Source: Pseudomonadota bacterium
GTDB taxonomy: Bacteria > Pseudomonadota > Alphaproteobacteria > Acetobacterales > Acetobacteraceae
NCBI GenBank assembly: GCA_021808185.1
Contig: JAKBCB010000192.1
Location: forward strand, 1 to 6,868
DNA length: 6,868 nucleotides
Direction of reading: 5' to 3'
This document shows, in pieces, positions 1 through 5,278 of this stretch. Under the pieces are notes generated by a model, which was not told where the DNA came from, searched no databases, and saw nothing but the letters and a program-made list of their open reading frames with translations. The stretch's first letter is position 1. Each line of letters starts with the position of its first letter. Both the position numbers and the translations under genes were made by a program.

Positions 1-344
1 ACCGGCATCCGCGCCACCCCGTACGCGGCCAGCAGGCCGAGCACGAGGGCCAGCAGCACGCTGGTGCCGGAGATGAAGATGCTGTTGAAGATGTAGTATT
101 GGAACCCCGTCGGGAAGACCTGCTGTCCGCCGGCCGTGAATCCGGTGAACAAGGCGGAGAAATGTTCCAGCGTGGGTGAAAAGATCAGCTTCGGCGGCGT
201 CGCCAGCGCGTCCGGCCGGGTCTTGATGGCCGCCAGCAGCATCCAGACGACGGGGACGAAGTAAACAATCGCGAGCAGCGCCGAGAGCACGGCGCGGGCG
301 CGGCCGGCGGGGCGGAACAGCGGGTGGTCTTCGTCCGGCTCCAT
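1..344 (-). CDS. Carbohydrate ABC transporter permease, MalG-like (partial, 3' end outside window)
   Basis: Inner-membrane permease subunit of a CUT1-type sugar importer, the second of two permeases that form the channel. Only about the first 114 residues are present; the rest lies beyond the left edge. The protein begins MEPDEDHPLFRP. A first membrane segment follows at about residues 17-40 (core AIVYFVPVVWMLLAAIK), then the TRPDALATPPKL stretch typical of MalG-type proteins just after TM1, a periplasmic section, and the start of TM2 with NSIFISGTSVLLALVLG. The NS at the head of TM2 and the AAYGVAR that follows it are family hallmarks. The ATG at 344 lies one base past the stop codon of the upstream permease gene, with a GGGAG element about 8 nt upstream, so the two are co-transcribed and probably translationally coupled. 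The EAA loop that would contact the ATPase is not in view. The family call is firm; the substrate is unknown. Confidence 0.88.
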   Translation of the reverse strand, partial: MEPDEDHPLFRPAGRARAVLSALLAIVYFVPVVWMLLAAIKTRPDALATPPKLIFSPTLEHFSALFTGFTAGGQQVFPTGFQYYIFNSIFISGTSVLLALVLGLLAAYGVARMP

Positions 345-345
345 C

Positions 346-1299
346 TCAGGCGCTCCCGTCGCCGATGGCGCGGCTGCGCTGGCGGATCGCCTGGAAATAC
401 AGGTTCACCAGCACGATGATGACGAAGGTGCTGAAATTGGCCAGCGCCGAGGCGCGCCCGGTTTCGAACAGCACGAACGCGTCGCCGTAGATCTCGGTGG
501 ACAGGCTCTCGGTCGAGGTGCCCGGCCCGCCATTGGTGATGGTGAAGATCAGGTCGAAGGCGTTGAAGCTCTCGATGGTGCGGAACAGCACCGCGAGCAG
601 CAGCACGCCGCGCACCGAGGGCAGGATCACGGCGCGGAAGTACTGCCAGCGCGTGGCGCGGTCGATGGCGGCGGCCTCGCATAAGTGCTTCGGCACGCCG
701 GACAGGCCGGCCATCAGCATCAGCATCACGAACGGCGACCACATCCAGGCATCCGCCACGATCAGGCAGGCCATGGCGCCACTGGGCGAGGCGAGCGGAT
801 TGAAGGTGTGTCCGGACAGCGCGCCGACGACGAACGAGACGAAGCCGAACGGCGGCAGGAAGAAGAAGTTGAAGAACGTGCCGACGAACACGGTGGAGAG
901 CAGCATCGGTGTCAGCACCAGCATCAGGATCGCCCGGCGGCCGGCAAACGGGCGGTAGAACAGCAGGGTGAGCGCCGCGCCCACCAGGATCTGCAACAGC
1001 ACGCTGCCCAGGATCATCTGGCCGGTATTGGTCACGCGCTCCCAGATGTCGTCGTCGGTCAGCAGGTCGATGTAGTTGCCCAGACCCAGGAAGCGCGGCG
1101 GCGTGTGCAGCCGGTCGGCGCGATAGCGGAAGAAGCTCATGCCGAGCGACCACAGGATCGGCAGCAGGTTCATCACGCACAGCACGATCAGCGCCGGGGC
1201 GACCAGTTGCCAGCCGCTCGCGGCACTTGCGAACATCCCGCGCGAGGTGCGCGGCGGGTGCGCCGCCGCGTCGGCGGGCATGGCGAGCACACCGCCCAT
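346..1299 (-). CDS. Sugar ABC transporter permease, MalF/UgpA-like
   Basis: Inner-membrane permease of a CUT1-type ABC sugar importer, partner of the MalG-like gene that follows. It has 317 residues, normal for short MalF/UgpA-type permeases. Membrane segments fall at about 30-56, 93-116, 123-147, 174-198, 230-250 and 287-305. The EAA loop that docks on the ATPase is at 208-227: EAAAIDRATRWQYFRAVILP. Its usual Gly (D-G after EAA) is Arg214 here. The periplasmic TNGGPGTSTESLSTEIY block at 255-271 matches the family's T-x-GGP signature. The start at 1299 is preferred because GGAGG lies 8 nt upstream; an internal ATG at 1281 has a weaker site. It appears to be the first gene of its operon, reading away from the divergent yaiI gene. 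No solute-binding protein gene precedes it, which is unusual for this family. The substrate cannot be told from the permease. Confidence 0.93.
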   Translation of the reverse strand: MGGVLAMPADAAAHPPRTSRGMFASAASGWQLVAPALIVLCVMNLLPILWSLGMSFFRYRADRLHTPPRFLGLGNYIDLLTDDDIWERVTNTGQMILGSVLLQILVGAALTLLFYRPFAGRRAILMLVLTPMLLSTVFVGTFFNFFFLPPFGFVSFVVGALSGHTFNPLASPSGAMACLIVADAWMWSPFVMLMLMAGLSGVPKHLCEAAAIDRATRWQYFRAVILPSVRGVLLLAVLFRTIESFNAFDLIFTITNGGPGTSTESLSTEIYGDAFVLFETGRASALANFSTFVIIVLVNLYFQAIRQRSRAIGDGSA

Positions 1300-1382
1300 C
1301 CGTCCGTCCTCCCCGATCTTGTGCGGGAGATTGGGCCCGCGCGGGCTTGCGGCGCAAGCGCGCGCCTGCCATCTGCCCCCGC
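1300..1382. promoter_or_regulatory. Divergent intergenic region with two adjacent palindromes
   Basis: These 83 bp separate the divergent ABC permease operon and yaiI, so promoters for both probably lie here, although I see no convincing -35/-10 pair. Two inverted repeats share their border. GCCCGCGCGGGC at 1335-1346 is a perfect 12-bp palindrome. GCTTGC-GGC-GCAAGC at 1345-1359 has 6-bp arms and a 3-bp centre. The second resembles in form the dyads bound by LacI-type or other sugar-operon regulators. Both are GC-rich and could arise by chance at this base composition, so the operator role is an inference. Confidence 0.35.
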
Positions 1383-1865
1383 ATGAACGAGCCGGCGCAC
1401 CCGATCACGATCTATGTCGATGCCGATGCCTGCCCGGTGAAGGCCGAGGTGTATCGCGTGGCCGAGCGGCATGGCGTGCGCGTGGTCGTCGTGTCCAACA
1501 GTTTCATCACCATCCCGATGCACGCGCGCGTCGAGCGCGTGGTGGTCGGCGCCGGCATGGACGAGGCGGACAACTGGATCGCCGAACGCGCGGTGCGGGG
1601 CGACGTGGTGGTGACGTCGGACGTACCGCTCGCGGCGCGCTGCGTGAAGGCGGGGGCGGACGTGCTCGGGCCGACCGGTCAGGCATTTTCCGAAGCTGCG
1701 ATCGGCATGACGCTGGCCACCCGCAACCTGATGGACGGGCTGCGCTCCGCCGGCCAGATCACCGGCGGGCCGCGCCCGTTCGCGCAGAAGGACCGCTCGG
1801 CGTTCCTTGGCGCGCTGGACAACGCGCTGGTGCGGCTCAAGCGGGCGGGATTTGCCGCCTCGTAG
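1383..1865 (+). CDS. yaiI: YaiI/YqxD family protein (UPF0178, DUF188), PIN-like fold
   Basis: Small conserved protein of 160 residues, the usual length for the family, related in fold to PIN/NYN nucleases; its cellular role is not established. The family signature is intact. TIYVDADACPVK lies near the N-terminus (Asp13, Asp15, Cys17), followed by a VVVSN strand, GMDEADNWIAERA (Asp60, Asp63), VVVTSDVPLAARCV (Asp80) and GGPRPFAQKDRSAFLGALD near the C-terminus. The acidic residues would form the PIN-like metal site. I chose the ATG at 1383 because it puts the conserved strand at the expected distance from the start; a longer in-frame extension upstream to 1227 is low-complexity shadow sequence. 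No good Shine-Dalgarno sequence precedes it. It is the only plus-strand gene here, divergent from the ABC permeases and convergent with the membrane protein gene, with only 5 bp between stop codons. It is probably unrelated to the sugar genes around it. Confidence 0.93.
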   Translation: MNEPAHPITIYVDADACPVKAEVYRVAERHGVRVVVVSNSFITIPMHARVERVVVGAGMDEADNWIAERAVRGDVVVTSDVPLAARCVKAGADVLGPTGQAFSEAAIGMTLATRNLMDGLRSAGQITGGPRPFAQKDRSAFLGALDNALVRLKRAGFAAS

Positions 1866-1870
1866 CGCGG

Positions 1871-3031
1871 TTACTTCGTGGCCGGGAACACGGTTCGGGC
1901 CATGGCGTCGAGAAAGCCGAACACGACCTCGACCGCGTAACCGGCCAGAAACGCCAGCGCCGGCCCCGTGAGGGTGATCGCGGAACTCAGCGACTTGGTC
2001 TCGGCATTGATCGCGGCCCCCGGGCTCATGAAGAAGCCGATGGTCAGTCCCGCCACGGCGCCGAGCACCAGCCGGATGTTATAGGCGCGGGCATCGCGCG
2101 GATGCAGAGTCTTGTTCGACAGGGCGGCGAGATAGGAGCGAAGAATAAAAGCCGACGCGCCGAGAAGGCCCATCAGCACGGACGTGATGTATCCGTTCAG
2201 CATCGGGACCAGAGCAGTCGCATACAGCTTCGTGGAGTCCGCATCCCGCAGATCCTGCATCGGTGGATTGGGCCCGAACACCTGTCCATCGGAGGACAGA
2301 AAGCTGGTCGGAATACGCACGAAGGTATTAAGTTCCAGAAATGTTGAATCTCGAGACAAAAATAATTGATCGAGTTCGCCGCAAATCTGACCGTATTTGA
2401 TTGATGAGTGGGTCAGAAATTCTCCATTTTTGTTGCCGCTCTGTAAGTCCCTGAAAGGAATTCCAGGGGAATTGTCGATGTTGCTGTAATAGACGCAGTC
2501 GCGAACGAGCGCGACTGGCTGCGCGGCCTGACCGATGCCCGGGCTTCCCGCCGATCCCCTCGCACGGGCATCGAGCACGGCTTCCTCCGCCATGCGATCG
2601 GCGACCAGCTTGGATTGCTGCGCGTCGAGGGCATCGAGTTTCGCGAGGATCAGGTTGCCCCAGTACACATACGCCGACACGACGACGACAGCGAATGTCA
2701 GCGTGAGCGCAATCGATCGGATCGACAGCACGAGCAGGCGGAAATTCTCCGCCAGCGCCCCGTAGAGCGGAAACAGAAAGATGATCGAGTCGATCAGGTT
2801 GCCGTCCGATGCCGGTCGAACCGGTGACGCCGACGCGGGAAGTATCAGGCGGAACAGGCCGAAGAAGAATTGCAGGATGCCCCGAAGCACGGGCCGTTGC
2901 TTCGACTGCCGGACCTTCTCGGCCTCGGACGCCAGCGTGGAGAAGGCGATGGTGCTGGTGCTCGCGGGATGGGCCGCGCTGGCCAGATAGTCGCGGAACT
3001 CGATCAGGAAGGTGCGATCGCGCGGTGTCAT
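1871..3031 (-). CDS. Uncharacterised membrane protein with soluble loop and C-terminal membrane bundle
   Basis: I do not recognise this 386-residue protein. Residues 1-105 look cytoplasmic, with weakly hydrophobic stretches at 51-65 (LQFFFGLFRLIL) and 82-92. A clear membrane segment spans about 107-130. A soluble stretch of about 140 residues follows, beginning with a probable helix (131-157) and containing Cys179 and Cys217, which could pair if the loop is periplasmic. Three more membrane segments lie at about 272-297, 319-338 and 355-376. The last contains FLAGYAVEVVFGFLD, which looks like a conserved family core. No enzyme motif is evident. The start at 3031 overlaps the preceding gene's stop as ATGA, with GAAGG 10 nt upstream, so translation is probably coupled to that gene. 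The part coding for residues 191-231 (2341-2460) has only 41% G+C by direct count, far below the rest of the window. Topology is predicted by eye. A sensor, scaffold or channel role is possible but unsupported. Confidence 0.85.
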   Translation of the reverse strand: MTPRDRTFLIEFRDYLASAAHPASTSTIAFSTLASEAEKVRQSKQRPVLRGILQFFFGLFRLILPASASPVRPASDGNLIDSIIFLFPLYGALAENFRLLVLSIRSIALTLTFAVVVVSAYVYWGNLILAKLDALDAQQSKLVADRMAEEAVLDARARGSAGSPGIGQAAQPVALVRDCVYYSNIDNSPGIPFRDLQSGNKNGEFLTHSSIKYGQICGELDQLFLSRDSTFLELNTFVRIPTSFLSSDGQVFGPNPPMQDLRDADSTKLYATALVPMLNGYITSVLMGLLGASAFILRSYLAALSNKTLHPRDARAYNIRLVLGAVAGLTIGFFMSPGAAINAETKSLSSAITLTGPALAFLAGYAVEVVFGFLDAMARTVFPATK

Positions 3032-3441
3032 GATTTTGCGGCCTTCGACTTGGCACAGATGCGGAAGAACTCCGCGAGCGCGTCGGCGTAGGTGCGGCAG
3101 TTGCTGGGCAGTCTGCCCTGTGTGCCGGCGCCGAGGCTCTTGTCGCCACGGCCGGAAATGAAATCCACCAGAATGCGGATTTCGGCGATGAGTTGTTGGT
3201 CGAAAGCGTCCGTCTCGGTGACAATCGTGTCGTCCTCGGCCGGTTGCCGTTCCGGCGGCGGCGCCGTGGCGGCGGCTGGCCGCTCAGGCGATCGAAGCTT
3301 GGCGGTCGCGCGGACAGGATGCGTCGGTGACGCCCGCCTGGGAGTGTCCGGTTGTGCCGCCGCCGGTCGCTCCGTTGCCGCCTTCCGGGGCTCCGGCGCG
3401 GACGAGGGGGCCGGTGGTTCGGCAACCGGTGGGTCGGACAT
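3028..3441 (-). CDS. Uncharacterised small protein with Pro/Ala-rich N-terminal region
   Basis: Hypothetical protein of 137 residues. Residues 1-70 are dominated by Pro, Ala, Arg, Ser and Glu (MSDPPVAEPPAPSSAPEPRK at the start) and are probably disordered. Residues 71-135 look folded: a likely helix around 79-96 (FDQQLIAEIRILVDFISG), a short loop, and a second helix with YADALAEFFRICAKSK, including Cys115 and Cys129. There is no signal peptide or membrane segment, so it should be cytoplasmic. It is the first gene of a two-gene unit and its TGA overlaps the ATG of the downstream membrane protein gene (ATGA), which suggests the products work together. The start at 3441 has GAGG about 7 nt upstream and AGGAGG 13 nt upstream. 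Coding reality rests on the tight junction, the plausible promoter and the folded C-terminal part; the low-complexity half alone would be weak evidence. Function is unknown. Confidence 0.75.
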   Translation of the reverse strand: MSDPPVAEPPAPSSAPEPRKAATERPAAAQPDTPRRASPTHPVRATAKLRSPERPAAATAPPPERQPAEDDTIVTETDAFDQQLIAEIRILVDFISGRGDKSLGAGTQGRLPSNCRTYADALAEFFRICAKSKAAKS

Positions 3442-3460
3442 CGATCGGCCTCAGCCTCCT

Positions 3461-3482
3461 CGTTGCCGCGCGGGGCGCAACG
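3461..3482. repeat. Inverted repeat in leader of the hypothetical two-gene unit
   Basis: CGTTGC at 3461-3466 and GCAACG at 3477-3482 are perfect 6-bp arms around a 10-bp GC-rich centre. The repeat sits between the proposed promoter (-10 at 3500-3505) and the start codon at 3441, so it could be an operator or an mRNA hairpin. The repeat itself is directly visible; its function is inferred. Confidence 0.3.
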
Positions 3483-3499
3483 GACGGGCGCGGATGCAC

Positions 3500-3529
3500 A
3501 CTATAGCAGGTGTTGTGGATATTGCTGAA
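3500..3529 (-). promoter_or_regulatory. Putative promoter for the hypothetical protein/membrane protein pair
   Basis: Reading the minus strand, TATAGT at 3505-3500 matches five of six bases of the TATAAT -10 consensus. TTCAGC at 3529-3524 is a weak -35 match (three of six) 18 bp upstream. Transcription would start near 3493 and leave a leader of about 50 nt before the ATG at 3441. This part of the 143-bp gap (3442-3584) is visibly more AT-rich than its surroundings, as expected for a promoter. The rest of the gap shows the inverted repeat listed separately, and no terminator with a T-run for the upstream dehydrogenase gene. Confidence 0.4.
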
Positions 3530-3584
3530 GGGGGATGAACCGCGCGATGCACAGTCGGCGTGACCGCGGTACGAGTGCGGCGGA

Positions 3585-4556
3585 TCAACCGAACCGCGCG
3601 CGAAAGCGCGGCAGCGCCGCCGGGTTGGCCAGCGCGGCCGGAGGTTCGCCGGCCAGCACGCGCGCCACCTCGGCGACGGCACCCAGCCCCATCCGGCGCA
3701 TACTCTCGCCGGTGATGCCGGCGAGGTGCGGTGTCAGGACCACGTTGTCCAGGCCGAAGAACGGGTGCTCCAGCGGCAGCGGTTGGGTCGCGAACACGTC
3801 GAGTGCCGCGCCGGCGATCGTCCTTTCCCGCAGCGCCGAGATCAGGGCTGCCTCGTCCACCACGGCGCCGCGCGCCACGTTGACCAGCACCGCGTGCGGC
3901 GGCATGCGCGCCAGTTGCGCGGCACCGATCAACCCGCGCGTGGCCTCGGTCAGCGGGCAGCAGAGCACCAGAATATCGCTCTGTGCCAGCAACGTATCGA
4001 GGTCGCGCGCCGCGAACCCCGCGGGCACCGGGCCGCGCCCTGTCGCCAGCACGCGCATCCCGAATGCGCCGGCCAGCATGTCGCGCACGGCGCGGCCGAC
4101 GGCGCCGGGGCCGACGATGCCGGCGGTGCGGCCGAATATTTCCCCCGCGTCGTCGGCGTGGGCGCGGCCCGCCGCCCAGCCGTGCGCGCGCAAATCACCG
4201 TCGATGCGGCGGAAACGGCGGACGAGGGCAAGGATGGAAAACACCACGTATTCCGCCACGCTGCGCGCGTTCGCGCCGGGCACGTTGGCCACCAGCACGC
4301 CGGCGGCGGTGGCTTCGGGCAGGGGGATCATGTCGAGCCCGGCGCCGTGCCGCACCGCCGCGCGCAGCTTTGGCGCGCGCGCGAACAACGCCGGCGGCAG
4401 CGGCGCGCGCACGATGATGGCATCGGCGTCGGCGCCTTCGCGCAGCAAGGTGGCCGGGTCCAGCGCCGAGGCGACCGCGAGGCGCGCGTGGGGCGCCAGC
4501 GCCGCCGCCGCGTCCCGGTGCAGCGCGTGCGTGCTCAGCACCAGGGGCATCGCCAT
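3585..4556 (-). CDS. D-isomer-specific 2-hydroxyacid dehydrogenase, GRHPR-like cofactor motif
   Basis: Cytoplasmic NAD(P)-dependent oxidoreductase of 323 residues, the family's usual length, interconverting a 2-oxoacid and a D-2-hydroxyacid. The substrate-binding domain occupies about 1-100 and 285-323, with RHGAGLDMIPL at 69-79. The Rossmann domain carries the dinucleotide loop GIVGPGAVGRAV (G149-x-G151-x-x-G154). Strand 2 ends in VLATGRGP (169-176) rather than the usual acidic residue. The TGR sequence resembles human GRHPR, which prefers NADPH, so NADP(H) use is inferred. Catalytic Arg229 (VNVARGAVVDEAAL) and His277 (LTPHLAGIT) are present. The position usually held by the catalytic Glu is Gln258 (DVFATQPLP), as in formate dehydrogenases. 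The start at 4556 has GAGG 7 nt upstream; an ATG two codons later is possible. It lies 2 bp after the GntR-type regulator gene and looks like the last gene of the catabolic operon. Glyoxylate, hydroxypyruvate or another sugar-derived oxoacid is a reasonable but unproven substrate. Confidence 0.93.
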   Translation of the reverse strand: MAMPLVLSTHALHRDAAAALAPHARLAVASALDPATLLREGADADAIIVRAPLPPALFARAPKLRAAVRHGAGLDMIPLPEATAAGVLVANVPGANARSVAEYVVFSILALVRRFRRIDGDLRAHGWAAGRAHADDAGEIFGRTAGIVGPGAVGRAVRDMLAGAFGMRVLATGRGPVPAGFAARDLDTLLAQSDILVLCCPLTEATRGLIGAAQLARMPPHAVLVNVARGAVVDEAALISALRERTIAGAALDVFATQPLPLEHPFFGLDNVVLTPHLAGITGESMRRMGLGAVAEVARVLAGEPPAALANPAALPRFRARFG

Positions 4557-4558
4557 GG

Positions 4559-5278
4559 CTACCCCTCGGCGTCGGAGGGCAGGGCGAGCCGCCCGCCGTC
4601 GCGCTCGATCAGGTGTTGCCAGTAGCTGTCCACGCCCCTGAGGTGCGCCGTCATCAGTTCGGCGGCCAGCGGCGCGTCGCGCCGCTCGATCGCGGTGAAC
4701 ATGCGCACATGCTCGTCATGCGACTGCCGGCCGCGCACCGCGTCGCGGAAATACAGCGAGCGCTGCGCCGACGTCATGATGTAGAAGATGTTGACGATGC
4801 GCGAGAACACGTTGTTCTGCGTGGCGCGGATGATCTCGCTGTGGAACACCCGGTCGTCCTCGGCCATGCTCATCCCGCCGGCGACATGGGTCGCCTCGGT
4901 GGCCAGGATGTCGCGCAGGCGGGCCAAATTTTCGTCCGTGCGGCGCTCGCAGGCAAGCTGGATCGCCGCGATCTCGTGGATGCGCCGCATCTCCACCGAT
5001 TGCTGCACATCGGCCGCTGTCAGCGGGATGCCAAGCTGCGCGAACAGCGCGAGCGTCTCCACGCTGCTGTCCTGGGCTGCCATGTACACGCCGGATTTCG
5101 CCCGCCGCTCGATCACGCGCAGGGCTTCCAGATACGACAGCGCCTCGCGGATCTGGCCCCGGCTGACCTTGAAGCGTTCGGCCAGTTCGCGCTCGGACGG
5201 CACGCGCTCGCCGGGTTCGTAGCGCCGCAGCAGCAGGAACGGGATCAGCCGCCCGACCAGGGTGTTGCGGTCGTTCAC
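4559..5278 (-). CDS. GntR family transcriptional regulator, FadR/FCD subfamily
   Basis: DNA-binding regulator of 239 residues, typical for the subfamily. The N-terminal winged helix-turn-helix spans about 5-68: the PGERVPSERELAERFKVSRG stretch, then QIREALSYLEA and the wing RRAKSGVYM. The FCD ligand-binding domain fills about 90-225. It starts with EMRRIHEIAAIQLA and holds the usual metal-site residues: Asp142 and His146 in DDRVFHSEI, His190 in HDEHVRMFTAI and His212 in MTAHLRG. Such domains bind carboxylates, often sugar acids or their breakdown products, through a divalent metal. The start is GTG at 5278: it overlaps the dehydratase stop as GTGA, and no other start codon exists before the upstream in-frame stop at 5309-5311. 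Its place inside the cluster suggests it controls its own operon in response to the substrate or an intermediate. The operon promoter and operator lie outside the window. Confidence 0.95.
   Translation of the reverse strand: MNDRNTLVGRLIPFLLLRRYEPGERVPSERELAERFKVSRGQIREALSYLEALRVIERRAKSGVYMAAQDSSVETLALFAQLGIPLTAADVQQSVEMRRIHEIAAIQLACERRTDENLARLRDILATEATHVAGGMSMAEDDRVFHSEIIRATQNNVFSRIVNIFYIMTSAQRSLYFRDAVRGRQSHDEHVRMFTAIERRDAPLAAELMTAHLRGVDSYWQHLIERDGGRLALPSDAEG

Noticed and set aside
185..1408. A 407-codon minus-strand open frame over the MalF-like permease gene
   Set aside because: It is Arg/Ala/Pro-rich and out of frame with the recognisable permease. It is a GC-driven shadow, and it also runs into the real MalG-like gene.
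1866..1870. Search for a shared bidirectional terminator between the convergent yaiI and membrane protein genes
   Set aside because: Only 5 bp separate the stop codons, and I found no stable stem with a T-run around them.
1139..2347. A 402-codon plus-strand open frame spanning the divergent region, yaiI and part of the membrane protein gene
   Set aside because: It overlaps three supported genes in the wrong frame or strand and shows no family motif, only low-complexity Arg/Gly/Ala sequence.
2328..3425. A 365-codon minus-strand open frame over the hypothetical pair
   Set aside because: It is Arg/Pro/Ser-rich with no membrane segments. The alternative frames give a coherent membrane protein and an ATGA junction, so this is a shadow.
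3597..3610. CGCGC-GAAA-GCGCG hairpin, considered as a terminator or structured RNA
   Set aside because: It lies within the last codons of the dehydrogenase gene, has only a 5-bp stem and lacks a T-run.
3535..4641. Plus-strand open frames of 368 and 299 codons over the dehydrogenase gene
   Set aside because: They are antisense shadows of a gene whose motifs are all intact on the minus strand.
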